NCBI GenBank assembly: GCA_035635555.1
Contig: DASQAT010000026.1
Span: 62,001-126,000 of the forward strand
Direction: 5' to 3'
DNA: 64,000 nt
Source of the DNA: Candidatus Dormiibacterota bacterium
GTDB lineage: Bacteria; Acidobacteriota; Polarisedimenticolia; Gp22-AA2
Part shown: positions 35,371 through 44,664 of the stretch, piece after piece
Position numbering within the stretch: position 1 is the first letter of the stretch
Layout: each line of letters starts with the position of its first letter
The notes under the pieces: generated by a model
The model's input: the letters and a program-made list of their open reading frames with translations, nothing else
Databases searched by the model: none
What the model was told of the DNA's origin: nothing
Program-made: the position numbers and the translations under genes

Positions 35371-37583
35371 CGGCGATGGTCGGTATCGGCGCGCTAGTCT
35401 TCATGACCGCAAGCCTCCCTGTCACGGCGGCCACGTACTATGTCGACGGCAACTGCCCGAGCGCCGGGGACGGGACGACAACGGCCTGCGGCACGCACGG
35501 GCCGAAGCTGGACATCCAGAGCGGCATCGGGCTGCTCTCTGCCGGTGACACATTGAACATCCGGGGCGTCCACACGGCGCACGACGGGGAGACCCGGAAC
35601 TCTGACGGTCGCTATTTCGGAGACCAGTTCTCGATCTCCGGCAAGAATGGGTCGTCCGGATCGCCCATCACGATCCAGGGCTACGGCTCGGAGACGGCCT
35701 ACCTGGACGGCACGATGCTTCCACTCTCGGGCTGGACACAATGCACGAGCTGCGGCAGCGGAGTCTGCGGAGGCGTCCCCGGCACCTGTGCCGACACCTG
35801 GTACGCCACGAGCAGCCCGCCTTCGAGCAAGGTCATCGGCGCCCAGAAGCCGGACGGCAGCATGACGTACCGCGTCACGTCCTCTTCCGATCTCACGAAC
35901 GCCCACTCCGGATACGCCGGAACCGCGCCGGAGATCGACTCCTACAGCCCGCAGAGCGTCGGCGGAACAATCCTGGTCAAGTGGGGGCAGGGGGGCAACG
36001 CGCCCCTCGGGTCCGCCAACCCGAAGCCCTACGTGTTCAACGACAACAACGCCTATGGATTCGTCATCAACAGCAGCAGCTTCATCACCATCAAGGGCCT
36101 GACCTTTCGCTGCCATCGGCGCTACGCGGTGAGCATCGACTCCGGCTCGCACGACATCATCGTCCAGAACAACAAGATTCTGTATGACTCGGATGTGACC
36201 GGCAACGGCAGCGGCTACGGCATCGGCTCGTTCGGAGCGACGAACATCACCATCACCGGAAACGAGATCGGCTGGTCCGACAGCGAGGGAATCCACGTTC
36301 AAGCCGCCGCGTCGGGCCCTACGGTCTATACGATCACCGGAAACTGGATTCATGACAACGGCAACCAGAACGTCATGGGGCCCGCCGCGACCGGGACGCC
36401 CTGCGGCATGATTCTGGGCGACAACGGGGGAGGCACCGGCAACGGCGACTACACCGGATCGGTCATCGACAACAACCTCATTTCCAGGCAGAAGAGCGGA
36501 TCCTCCATAGGACGAGGCATCATCCTGGAGAACAACAGCAACAATTGGATCATCCGGAGCAACATCTTCGAGGGCTCGGACGGCGAGTGCATCAAGCTGG
36601 ACGCCAACGGGATCAGCACCAACGGGAACCAGATCTACAACAACATCTTCCTGCGCTGCGGACAGGGGGGCGGCGGACCGGGACTCTATTTCAACGTCAC
36701 CGGCTCCAACAAGTCGGCGAGCAACAACAAGGTCTACAACAACACCTTCGTCGACAACGTCGGCGGGGCCATCGCCTCGTCATGCTCGGGGCCCTGCACC
36801 GGCAACGTCTTCCGAAACGATCTCCTGTACGACTCAGGATCGCGCCAGCTCGTGTACTGGTCCCCGGGTGGCACGTTCCAGAACAACCTCGTCTACTCGT
36901 CCGCGGGCGGGACCCTGGTCTCGTTCAACGGAAGGACGTCGGGGTGTTCCGGGCTCGTGGTGTCGGCCGATGTGGATAACGATGGCACCGCCAACGACAG
37001 CGTGATCTGTGCCAATCCACTTCTCCTGTCGCTGTCGGGCAACGACCTGCACCTCAACTCCCTGTCGCCGGCCCGGGACAAGGGGACCGCCAACGGCATG
37101 CCGGCAGGGAGGACCGCCAGCATCTACAACACCGTGGCGGGCGCCCATAACTTTCCGTCCTACGCGGACAACCAGTCTCTGGGCGGGTCCGCCTGGGACA
37201 TCGGCGCCGTGGAGTATGGTGCCGCAGTCGGCCCCTCGGCGACCCTGGTTCTCAGCGATCCGTCTCCCACCGCAGCAGGGAACGTGGGGCTGGTGCTGAC
37301 CACATCGGCGTCGGTCGTGCAGTTGCCGGGGCCGTTGGTGTTCACCGCCAGCGACAGCAGCACCCGGACGATCGTCCTCAGTGGCGCCGTGCCGGGGACC
37401 ACGTTCACCGGCACCTTGAGGGTCGATACAACCATCCCCGACGGTCCGGGCACATTCTCGCTGCCTCTCAACAGTCTTGTCGATGCGTCCGGAAACCTCG
37501 GGAACGCCATCGTCAGCGGCTCCCAGACCCTGATCGACAAGACTCCGCCTGCCGCTCCGTCGAACCTGCGGACCGGCAGCTGA
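35325..37583 (+). CDS. Secreted right-handed parallel beta-helix protein, C-terminus apparently truncated
   Basis: A 752-residue protein. A signal peptide spans about residues 1-35 (hydrophobic core, then VTAATYY). Residues 40-640 show the beta-helix pattern of short strands with Asn/Gly/Ser turns (for example NNNLISRQ, NNIFLRCG, NNTFVDN), as in polysaccharide lyases and epimerases of the PbH1 type. A 90-residue Ig-like segment follows. The last residues PPAAPSNLR are the usual opening of a fibronectin III domain, but the frame stops 3 residues later. Its stop is one base from the stop of the convergent methyltransferase gene, so a deletion or rearrangement may have removed the rest. GGAGGAGG lies upstream of ATG 35325. 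Catalytic residues cannot be assigned. Confidence 0.8.
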   Translation: MPKIIPIAPLAHCRVAAMVGIGALVFMTASLPVTAATYYVDGNCPSAGDGTTTACGTHGPKLDIQSGIGLLSAGDTLNIRGVHTAHDGETRNSDGRYFGDQFSISGKNGSSGSPITIQGYGSETAYLDGTMLPLSGWTQCTSCGSGVCGGVPGTCADTWYATSSPPSSKVIGAQKPDGSMTYRVTSSSDLTNAHSGYAGTAPEIDSYSPQSVGGTILVKWGQGGNAPLGSANPKPYVFNDNNAYGFVINSSSFITIKGLTFRCHRRYAVSIDSGSHDIIVQNNKILYDSDVTGNGSGYGIGSFGATNITITGNEIGWSDSEGIHVQAAASGPTVYTITGNWIHDNGNQNVMGPAATGTPCGMILGDNGGGTGNGDYTGSVIDNNLISRQKSGSSIGRGIILENNSNNWIIRSNIFEGSDGECIKLDANGISTNGNQIYNNIFLRCGQGGGGPGLYFNVTGSNKSASNNKVYNNTFVDNVGGAIASSCSGPCTGNVFRNDLLYDSGSRQLVYWSPGGTFQNNLVYSSAGGTLVSFNGRTSGCSGLVVSADVDNDGTANDSVICANPLLLSLSGNDLHLNSLSPARDKGTANGMPAGRTASIYNTVAGAHNFPSYADNQSLGGSAWDIGAVEYGAAVGPSATLVLSDPSPTAAGNVGLVLTTSASVVQLPGPLVFTASDSSTRTIVLSGAVPGTTFTGTLRVDTTIPDGPGTFSLPLNSLVDASGNLGNAIVSGSQTLIDKTPPAAPSNLRTGS

Positions 37584-37584
37584 G

Positions 37585-38445
37585 TCAGACCCTCCGATAG
37601 ACGAGGAGTGCCCCGAGCGGGTAACCCGAAGCATCGTCCGTACGCGCCCAGAAATTGACCAGAGCGAGCAGTGGCTCGAGAGGTCTGATGGCGATGCGAA
37701 GGTAGCGCGGCAGGCGACTCGTGGCGCTCAGCATGGGATCGAGATTGAGCCATTCCCCCATGATGACTCTCTGGGTCAGCCTCAGCCCCTCCGTCGCCAG
37801 GCGCTCGTTCAGCCTCTCCATGTCGTAGTGCCGTTCGTAAAACCGCGGCGCCGGCAGCGGCATCCCCTTGCTGTCGACCGAGAGCCAGATGTCGTCCCGC
37901 TTCCGTCGGTAGGGGATCTGAACGACAAGCGTGCCTCCGGGCTTGAGGACCCGCCGGAACTCCCGCAGCGAAACGGCATCGCCGTCGTCCGGAATATGCT
38001 CGATGACACTGATGGAGTAGATGAAGTCGAATGTCTCGTCGGGGTACGTCAAGTGACGGGCGTCCTGGTATTCGACGAAGTAGTTTGACAGACCGAGAGC
38101 ATCCGCGGCCGGCTTCCATCTGGAGAAGATCTTGTCGTCGTCGAGATCCGTCGCGCGCACTTCCCGGGATGTCAAGGTCGCGAAGAACACGCTGGGGAGT
38201 TTCGGGCTGCTGACGTCCAGGGTCCGGGGATTGTCGAAGCGAAGGAATTCCTGATAGGTGAAGGCGTTCGGGAGGAACCGCCAGTATCCCACCGGAGAAA
38301 TCAGCAGCCTGATTCCTTCGACAAACATGCCCCGCAGGATCATCCGGACACCCAGGCCGAGCGCGAACACATACAGGCGCAGAGCGCTCCTTCTCATCGC
38401 GAAGCTCCCGGCAAAGGGGGATTCTGCGTTCGGGCTCAAAGCCAT
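37585..38445 (-). CDS. Class I SAM-dependent methyltransferase
   Basis: A 286-residue protein. Motif I is atypical: instead of GxGxG it reads LDVSSPKLPS, followed by the acidic VRATDLDDD that binds the ribose, as in a known subgroup of methyltransferases in polysaccharide loci. DFIYSISVIEHIPDD and RVLKPGGTLVVQIPY are normal motifs IV-VI. The N-terminus has a hydrophobic stretch (about residues 22-45) that may touch the membrane. It is the last gene of a three-gene minus operon and starts 4 bases after the stop of the preceding methyltransferase. Its stop abuts the stop of the convergent beta-helix gene. Confidence 0.85.
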   Translation of the reverse strand: MALSPNAESPFAGSFAMRRSALRLYVFALGLGVRMILRGMFVEGIRLLISPVGYWRFLPNAFTYQEFLRFDNPRTLDVSSPKLPSVFFATLTSREVRATDLDDDKIFSRWKPAADALGLSNYFVEYQDARHLTYPDETFDFIYSISVIEHIPDDGDAVSLREFRRVLKPGGTLVVQIPYRRKRDDIWLSVDSKGMPLPAPRFYERHYDMERLNERLATEGLRLTQRVIMGEWLNLDPMLSATSRLPRYLRIAIRPLEPLLALVNFWARTDDASGYPLGALLVYRRV

Positions 38446-38449
38446 TTCG

Positions 38450-39187
38450 TCAGGATGCCTCGTGAGCGGCGCGTCGCTCCGCGAGGACCACCGTGCAATC
38501 TCCGAGTGGACGCGTCTCGAGCAGGCCCTCGAGGGGATTGCGCAGCCTCAAGATGTCGTAGATGAAAAAACGCAGGGGCCGGGGCCAGTTGTGACTCATG
38601 AAGACGGGGAAGAAGCTGAAGGCATAGATCGTTCGGACGGGCATCCAGCCCGTGGTCTTCAGCCGCGTCTGCAGCTCTGCCGGGACGAGCCAGTTTTCGA
38701 TCGGCTGAAGCTCGCCGGGTCTGAACCGCATCCTCTCCGACACCGATCGATTCGGCGTGGTGACGATGAGGTGGCCGCCCGGATTGACTTTGTCGAAGAC
38801 ATTTCGCAGGAGGCGAAGCTGATCGTGGTCGGGGAAGTGCTCGAGGACCTGGGACAGGACGCACACGTCGAAGCCCTCATCGACGATGGCGATGTCGGGG
38901 AGGACTCCCAGGTGGAACTGTCCCTTCACCGCGGCGCGGGCCGTCGAAATTCCGACCTTCGATTGGTCCAATCCCACGACCTCGCCGTACTTGGTCAGCA
39001 CCACGGAAATCAGCCCGCTCCCGCAGCCGGGCTCCAGGATTCTCCGGGGCCGCCCGGAGGGCTGCGGTGTCAGAGTCATCATCTTCCGGATGGCCCGGAT
39101 CCGGCACTTATGGTGCTGATCGGCGCGGCGGCTCCTCGCCCAGAGCGCGTCGTAGTATTCCGCAGAGGAAACCCCGGGTCGATTCAC
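38450..39187 (-). CDS. Class I SAM-dependent methyltransferase
   Basis: A 245-residue protein with the complete SAM fold: ILEPGCGSGLISVVL is motif I, VVGLDQS motif II, FDVCVLSQVLEHFPD motif IV, and NPGGHLIVTTPN motif V/VI. The C-terminal half is rich in aromatic residues and probably forms the acceptor pocket. The start is GTG at 39187, which overlaps the stop of the GT4 gene (GTGA); the domain begins 45 residues later. It differs from its neighbour at 37585 in having a normal GxGxG motif, so the two are not recent duplicates. O-methylation of a sugar is the likely activity. Confidence 0.85.
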   Translation of the reverse strand: MNRPGVSSAEYYDALWARSRRADQHHKCRIRAIRKMMTLTPQPSGRPRRILEPGCGSGLISVVLTKYGEVVGLDQSKVGISTARAAVKGQFHLGVLPDIAIVDEGFDVCVLSQVLEHFPDHDQLRLLRNVFDKVNPGGHLIVTTPNRSVSERMRFRPGELQPIENWLVPAELQTRLKTTGWMPVRTIYAFSFFPVFMSHNWPRPLRFFIYDILRLRNPLEGLLETRPLGDCTVVLAERRAAHEAS

Positions 39188-40416
39188 GACTCGCTCGAAC
39201 GGGGAAGCACCGGCAGGAGGGCCGGCAGCATTCCTGGCGCAAGTCGGGCGTACTCGGCCGCCAACCGCCTCTCCAGGAGGTGAATGTGAAATTCCCGCGC
39301 CGCCCTCAACCCCGCGCGGCTGCCCATGCGTCGCCGCAGGCTCGTGTCCCGAGCCAACCGATCGATCCGATCGGCCAGGACATCCACCGCGCCTGCCGGG
39401 ACGAGAAACCCCTCCTCGCCGTCGTCCAGCATCTCCGGAACGGCGCCCACAGGGGTGGCCACGACCGGGAGGCCCGCCGCCATTGCCTCGATGACGGTGT
39501 TGGGCATGTTTTCAAACTGTGAAGGAAGGACGAACAAGTCGGCCGAGCGATAGAGGCTGGACTTCTCCTCTCCCGCCACCGGCCGGACGCTCTTCCAAGC
39601 GTCTCCCTCCGGGCCGAGCATCGCTGAGATCTCTTCCAGTCGTGCCGTCCTTCCAGCCAGGACGAGCATCAGGTTCGGATGTCGCGATCGGACCCGTTTG
39701 ACGGCTTCCAACAGGTCCGGAAGCCCCTTGTCGGCATCCAGCCGGGGGTCCCGGGTTGCGATAAACAGAAGGACCAGCCGATCCGCGGGGATTCCGAAAC
39801 GGACGCGATCCGGCGTCCCTTCGAAGAAGCCCTCGGTCAGCGTGGCGTTGGGAATCACGGCCACGGGGCGGCCATCGGAAAGCCTGTGGAAGTATTCCGC
39901 CCAGCGAGGGGAGAGTGCCAGCAGGCCGTGGGGAAGGCGTAGGACAAATCGGATGATCCGACGGCGGAGCGGCCCGGCCTTCTCGACGAAGGCGGGGAAG
40001 TCGCCGGCGTGGAGCTGGAGGAGCACCTTTCTTCCGAAGAGCCGGGCCAGAGCGGCGTACAGCCCGTGCTGAAAGAAATTGATCCCCGTCGCCGCCTTCA
40101 CGTGCACGATCCGGGGCCTCACTCGCAGCAGCGCCGCGATGAAGCGGGCGCAGGCGGACACTTGGAAGGCGAGTTTTCGAGGAAGCCCGCGGGTAGGATT
40201 CCCGTTCCGCGCCGTGTTGAAGAGGCGCATGGAGACCCTGCAGGAGAGCTCCGTATCGAGCAGGAGCTTCACTCCGGTCTCAATCCCGCCAAGGAGCGGA
40301 GGACCGGGCAGCGGTGCCACAAGCAGCACCTCCCCCTTCCTGCGCTCCTCCCAGGGCGACCGGTTCGTACCTGCAGGGGGAAAACCGCCTCGGGACAATC
40401 TCTCGCCGCCCACCAC
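39184..40416 (-). CDS. GT4 family glycosyltransferase, paralogue of the GT4 half of the fusion at 21899
   Basis: A 410-residue GT-B protein. GEVLLVAPLPGPPLLGGIE opens the acceptor domain after a 27-residue basic leader. HVKAATGINFFQHGLYAALAR is almost the same as in the fusion protein at 21899-24148, and the donor domain has FIATRDPRLDADKGLPDL and QFENMPNTVIEAMAAGLP with both conserved glutamates. The shared MRLFNT, HVK..GINF and FENMPN blocks show common descent. GTG 40416 is the first possible start and opens the minus operon; a start closer to the domain is possible. It diverges from asnB across a 214-base gap. Confidence 0.85.
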   Translation of the reverse strand: MVGGERLSRGGFPPAGTNRSPWEERRKGEVLLVAPLPGPPLLGGIETGVKLLLDTELSCRVSMRLFNTARNGNPTRGLPRKLAFQVSACARFIAALLRVRPRIVHVKAATGINFFQHGLYAALARLFGRKVLLQLHAGDFPAFVEKAGPLRRRIIRFVLRLPHGLLALSPRWAEYFHRLSDGRPVAVIPNATLTEGFFEGTPDRVRFGIPADRLVLLFIATRDPRLDADKGLPDLLEAVKRVRSRHPNLMLVLAGRTARLEEISAMLGPEGDAWKSVRPVAGEEKSSLYRSADLFVLPSQFENMPNTVIEAMAAGLPVVATPVGAVPEMLDDGEEGFLVPAGAVDVLADRIDRLARDTSLRRRMGSRAGLRAAREFHIHLLERRLAAEYARLAPGMLPALLPVLPRSSES

Positions 40417-40570
40417 GGTCCCGCCCCGTCAAGAGTACGGATTTCCGGAATTCTTCGGTGCTCAGCCTCTGCCGCGAGCGCCTGGATGGGCAAAGATACA
40501 CCGAAAGGGCTCCCGTGTGCCAGAGGGCACGGCTTGGACGGAACAAGGATCCCGGCGCTCCCGTCGGGCT

Positions 40571-40580
40571 ATGCTAGCAT
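40571..40580. promoter_or_regulatory. Palindrome ATGCTAGCAT in the divergent GT4/asnB intergenic region
   Basis: The 214-base gap between the GTG of the minus GT4 gene and the ATG of asnB (40417-40630) holds this perfect 10-bp palindrome, 50 bases before asnB. It overlaps TATGCT (40570-40575), a passable -10 box, but no good -35 box stands at the right distance. The gap must hold promoters for both directions; I see no other clear signal in it. Confidence 0.25.
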
Positions 40581-40630
40581 TCGCCCTGGACGATCGCTCC
40601 TCCTCGGGATTGGACGGCCCCTCTCGCCCT

Positions 40631-42562
40631 ATGTGCGGCATCGCCGGATACATCAACATCGATCCTTCCCGACCCGCCGAGACTGGAATACTGCGCTCGA
40701 TGACCGATGCCATCGCCCATCGCGGACCCGATGACGAAGGACTCTTCGTGCAGGGAGGCGTCGCGCTGGGCATGCGGCGCCTGGCGATCATCGATCTGGA
40801 GACAGGCCAGCAGCCGATCTCGAACGAAGATGGCACCATCTGGATCGTCTTCAACGGCGAGGTCTACAACTATCCGGGCCTGACGGAGGACTTGATCGGC
40901 CGGGGGCACCGGTTCAAGACCCGCTCCGACACGGAGGTGCTGGTGCACCTCTACGAGGAACGGGGAGACGATTTCGTCACGGCCATCAATGCGATGGCGG
41001 CCTTGGCGCTCTGGGACAGTCGGAGGCAGCGCCTGGTCCTGGCCCGGGACCGGCTGGGGAAGAAGCCGTTGCACTATGCGCTGACTCCCGAGGCGTTCGT
41101 CTTCGGCTCGGAGATCAAGGCGCTCCTTCGCCATCCCGCGGTCCGCGGGGAGATCGACCACAGTTCTCTCGCGCGCTACCTCGTGCATGAGTACGTTCCC
41201 TGCCCCAGGACGATTTACCAGGGCATTCTGAAGCTGCGCCCCGGTCACCTGGGAGTCCTCGAGGGAGGCCGGTTCACCGAGCGCCGCTACTGGGACCTTC
41301 CGGGTCAGCGGTGGCCTGAGGGCCGGACGGAAGCGGCTCCGCCCGCGGCGGAGGTCGAGGACGAGATACGGCAGACCCTGCTGGATGCGGTCAGGTGCCG
41401 CCTGATATCCGACGTTCCTCTCGGGGTCTTCTTGTCCGGAGGAATCGACTCGACCTCGATCGTGGCCTGCATGTCGCGCGCCGCTCCGGGCAGCGTTCGC
41501 AGCCTCTCGGTCTCCTTCAAGGAGCCTTCGTTCGACGAGTCGGTCCATTTCCGCAAAGTGGCGCGATATTTCGCCACCCAGCACGAAGAGCGGATTCTCA
41601 CGCCCACAGCGCTCCTCGACGTCCTGCCCTCACTGGCGTCCACTCTCGACGAGCCGCTGGGGGACGCGTCCATCCTGCCCACCTACCTCCTGTCGCGATT
41701 CGCGCGGGAGAGCGTGAAAGTCGCGCTCGGGGGAGAGGGAGGCGACGAGCTGCTGGCGGGGTATCCCACCTATCAGGCCCACCGGCTGGCCCGCGTCTAC
41801 GAGGGATTTCCGGCGGCGGTCCGCAGGACGGTCATCGAGCCGCTGGTGCGTCGGCTGCCCGTGTCGCGCTCCAACATCAGCTTTGATTTCAAGGCCAGGA
41901 AGTTCGTCAGCGGCGCGGGGCATCCGCCGGAGATCCGGAACCAGATCTGGCTCGGGTCGTTCTCGGGCCCCGAGGCGCTGTCGATCCTCAGCCGGGAGCT
42001 GAGGGAGCCGCTCGCGACGACCGATCTCTTCGACGAAGCCAGACGGCACATGGATTGCGCCCCGGCGTCCGACGTTCTCGGGAAGCTCCTGTACGTCGAT
42101 CTGAAGATGTACCTCCAGGACGGCATCCTGGTGAAGGTCGATCGGGCCAGCATGGCCTGCTCGCTCGAGGTGCGTGCGCCGATGCTGGATTACCGCTTCG
42201 TCGAGCTGATCGCCCGCCTGCCCACGTCCTGGAAACTGCGGGGGATGACGACGAAGCACGTGTTCAAGCGCGCCATGAAGCCCTGGCTCCCGCCGGGGAT
42301 CGTCGGCCGCCCTAAGAAAGGGTTCGGGATCCCGGTCGCCGAGTGGTTGCGCGGGCCGCTCCGCGACATGATGCTGGATCTCCTGTCCCCCGCACGGTTG
42401 AAACAGCAGGGGCTCCTGGAGCCCGCCGTGGTCACGGGTTTGATTCAGGATCACATCGAGGGGCGACGCGACAATCGCAAGCCGATCTGGACCCTCTTGA
42501 TGATGCAGCTCTGGCTGGAGAGCTGGGGAAGGATGCGCTCGCGTGAAGCCGTCACTGCTTGA
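40631..42562 (+). CDS. asnB: Glutamine-hydrolysing asparagine synthase-like amidotransferase
   Basis: A 643-residue protein. The start MCGIAGYIN places Cys2 as the N-terminal nucleophile of a class II glutamine amidotransferase after Met removal, which fixes ATG 40631 as the start although the frame is open far upstream. RLAIIDLETGQQP, NGEVYN and RSDTEVLVH complete the glutaminase. The synthase domain has the ATP-binding SGGIDSTSI and GEGGDELLAGYP. In polysaccharide loci such proteins often amidate a uronic acid rather than aspartate, which would fit the nucleotide-sugar dehydrogenase at 25194. It opens the three-gene plus operon to 44641. The next gene overlaps it by 20 bases. Confidence 0.9.
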   Translation: MCGIAGYINIDPSRPAETGILRSMTDAIAHRGPDDEGLFVQGGVALGMRRLAIIDLETGQQPISNEDGTIWIVFNGEVYNYPGLTEDLIGRGHRFKTRSDTEVLVHLYEERGDDFVTAINAMAALALWDSRRQRLVLARDRLGKKPLHYALTPEAFVFGSEIKALLRHPAVRGEIDHSSLARYLVHEYVPCPRTIYQGILKLRPGHLGVLEGGRFTERRYWDLPGQRWPEGRTEAAPPAAEVEDEIRQTLLDAVRCRLISDVPLGVFLSGGIDSTSIVACMSRAAPGSVRSLSVSFKEPSFDESVHFRKVARYFATQHEERILTPTALLDVLPSLASTLDEPLGDASILPTYLLSRFARESVKVALGGEGGDELLAGYPTYQAHRLARVYEGFPAAVRRTVIEPLVRRLPVSRSNISFDFKARKFVSGAGHPPEIRNQIWLGSFSGPEALSILSRELREPLATTDLFDEARRHMDCAPASDVLGKLLYVDLKMYLQDGILVKVDRASMACSLEVRAPMLDYRFVELIARLPTSWKLRGMTTKHVFKRAMKPWLPPGIVGRPKKGFGIPVAEWLRGPLRDMMLDLLSPARLKQQGLLEPAVVTGLIQDHIEGRRDNRKPIWTLLMMQLWLESWGRMRSREAVTA

Positions 42563-43577
42563 GCACCTGGCCTGTCCCTCCTGTCACGGGCGCTTCGATC
42601 TTGCGGCGTCGTCATCCCAGGGGGCCGAGGTGATGGAGGGGGTTCTGCGTTGCCGCGACTGCCGCGCGACCTATCCCGTGCGGCGCGGCGTGCCTCGTTT
42701 CGCGGAGTCCGCACCGACGGATGAGGCGGCGCGCACGGCCGCGGCTTTCGGCTGGGAATGGCGGACCTTCTCGCGGGTGGACGATCATCACGAGCAGCAG
42801 TTCCTGGACTGGATCGCGCCGGCCGGCCGGAACACGTTCCGCGGCCAGGTCGTCCTGGAAGGGGGATGCGGGAAAGGCAGACACACGCGTCTCGCATCGC
42901 GTTACGGGGCGGCCGCGATCATCGGGGTCGATCTGTCCGACGCGGTCGATACGGCCTTCGACAACACACGCGACGAGCCGACCGCCCATATCGTCCAGGC
43001 CGACCTGCTCAGCCTGCCGCTCCGACCCGCGTCGTGTGATTACGCGTTCTCGGTGGGCGTGCTGCACCACCTTTCGAATCCTTCCGCGGGTTTTCGCGCT
43101 CTCAGCGGGGCGGTGCGACCGGGGGGCGCCGTCTCCATCTGGGTCTACGGCGCCGAGAACAACGCCTGGATCACGAACATCGTCTCGCCGTTCAGGATCG
43201 GGCTGACGTCCAGGCTGCCGCCCCGTCTCCTGCATGCCCTCTCGTTCGTCGTGGCCCTGCCACTCTGGATCCTCCTCGCCGCCGCCTACCGGCCGGCTCG
43301 GAGCCCCCGCTTCGCCTGGACGCGACGCTTCCTCTTCTACTACCCGTACCTGGGGTACATCAGCGTGTTCCCCTTCCGGGAAATCCACGCCATCGTCCAC
43401 GATCATCTGACCGCCCCGGTCGCGCACTATCTGAGGCGCGATGTGGTCGAGCAGTGGTACCGTAGCGTGGGCGCGCGGGACACCGTCATTTCGTGGCACA
43501 ACCGGAATAGCTGGAGGGGGTACGGCCTGATGCCAGCCATCCCGAAAGCGGAAGCCGCAGGTATCCGGACACCATGA
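42543..43577 (+). CDS. SAM-dependent methyltransferase with Trm112-like zinc ribbon
   Basis: A 344-residue protein. The first 50 residues form a Trm112-like zinc ribbon with C11, C14, C37 and C40 (ACPSC and RCRDC), followed by TYPVRRGVPRF, the typical link to a methyltransferase. The SAM domain has VLEGGCGKGRHTRLAS, IIGVDLSDAV and DYAFSVGVLHHLSNP. The C-terminal 120 residues contain a hydrophobic segment (about 230-250) that may contact the membrane. GTG 42543 is chosen because the ribbon cysteines need it; it overlaps the asnB end by 20 bases, more than the usual four. The next gene starts at its stop (ATGA). Confidence 0.85.
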   Translation: MKPSLLEHLACPSCHGRFDLAASSSQGAEVMEGVLRCRDCRATYPVRRGVPRFAESAPTDEAARTAAAFGWEWRTFSRVDDHHEQQFLDWIAPAGRNTFRGQVVLEGGCGKGRHTRLASRYGAAAIIGVDLSDAVDTAFDNTRDEPTAHIVQADLLSLPLRPASCDYAFSVGVLHHLSNPSAGFRALSGAVRPGGAVSIWVYGAENNAWITNIVSPFRIGLTSRLPPRLLHALSFVVALPLWILLAAAYRPARSPRFAWTRRFLFYYPYLGYISVFPFREIHAIVHDHLTAPVAHYLRRDVVEQWYRSVGARDTVISWHNRNSWRGYGLMPAIPKAEAAGIRTP

Positions 43578-44641
43578 CCCGGCCACCGACGCTGTCGATC
43601 GTGGTACCCCTGTACAACGAGAAGGAGAACGTCGACCCGCTGCACGCGGAGATTGACTCCGCGATGTCGGCGTTCGCCGGCGCGGGAGGTGTCTGGGAGG
43701 TCATCTACGTCGACGACGGAAGTACCGACGGGACGTACGAGCGGCTCCGGGCGACTCAGGCCGCCCACCCGGACAGGGTATCGGTCGTCCGTCTGCGGCG
43801 CAATTTCGGACAGACGGCGGCTCTCGCCGCGGGATTCGACCAGGCCCGCGGCAGCGTGATCGTAACGATGGATGGCGATCTTCAGAACGACCCGGCCGAC
43901 ATCCCCCGGCTTCTCGAGGAGTTGAGCCGAGGCCAGGATGTGGTCAGCGGGTGGCGGAGGATAAGGCGCGATCCGCTCTTCACCAGGCGGCTTCCCTCCC
44001 GCGCGGGGAACTGGCTGATCAGCGCTGTCACCGGAGTAGCCCTGCACGACTACGGCTGCACGCTCAAGGCCTATCGTCGCGAGGTGCTCGATCAGATGAC
44101 CCTCTACGGCGAGATGCACCGGTTTCTCCCGGCCCAGGCCCATTGGGTAGGAGCCAGGATCGGCGAGCTGCCCGTGGGGCATCGCCCGCGCACCCGAGGG
44201 GAGTCCAAGTACGGTCTCTGGCGGGTGTACCGGGTCCTGCTGGATCTGGTGACCGTGCGCTTCCTCGGAGTGCACGGCACCAAGCCTCTGCACGCCTTCG
44301 GGGCGCTGGGCTGCATCTTCGGCGCGTTGGGCGTCGCGACGATCGGGATCCTGAGCTACCTCAAGTACGCCACGGGCGTCAGCTTCATCCAGTCGCCCCT
44401 CCTGCTGCTTTCGGCGCTGTTCGTCATGCTGGGCGGACAGAGCTTCCTTCTCGGACTTCTCGCGGAGATCGCGGTCCGAACCTACTACGAGTCGCAGCAG
44501 AAGCCGATCTACATCGTCAAGGACTTGCTGCGGGCGGGGGAGCCGCAGCCTCCTGAAGACGACCCGCTGCGCGAGCGGCGCGTCAGCGGGGCCCCGGCAG
44601 GGGGATCGGGCCGCCACGGCCGATGGGGCGGCCAGGACTGA
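43574..44641 (+). CDS. GT2 glycosyltransferase with two C-terminal membrane helices (polyprenyl-phosphate sugar synthase-like)
   Basis: A 355-residue protein of the DPM1/GtrB/ArnC type. SIVVPLYNEKENV, VIYVDDGSTDGT, RRNFGQTAALAAGFD and the metal site MDGDLQNDP are all standard, and DYGCTLKAYRRE is a conserved acceptor motif. Two helices near residues 240-262 and 274-300 follow. It most likely makes undecaprenyl-phosphate-linked hexose or aminoarabinose-type donor for a GT-C enzyme. The last 40 residues are Gly/Arg-rich and probably disordered. The convergent GT-C gene ends 23 bases downstream; a short imperfect hairpin spans that junction. Confidence 0.9.
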   Translation: MTRPPTLSIVVPLYNEKENVDPLHAEIDSAMSAFAGAGGVWEVIYVDDGSTDGTYERLRATQAAHPDRVSVVRLRRNFGQTAALAAGFDQARGSVIVTMDGDLQNDPADIPRLLEELSRGQDVVSGWRRIRRDPLFTRRLPSRAGNWLISAVTGVALHDYGCTLKAYRREVLDQMTLYGEMHRFLPAQAHWVGARIGELPVGHRPRTRGESKYGLWRVYRVLLDLVTVRFLGVHGTKPLHAFGALGCIFGALGVATIGILSYLKYATGVSFIQSPLLLLSALFVMLGGQSFLLGLLAEIAVRTYYESQQKPIYIVKDLLRAGEPQPPEDDPLRERRVSGAPAGGSGRHGRWGGQD

Positions 44642-44664
44642 TCCTGGGCGAGGCGCAGATCGGA

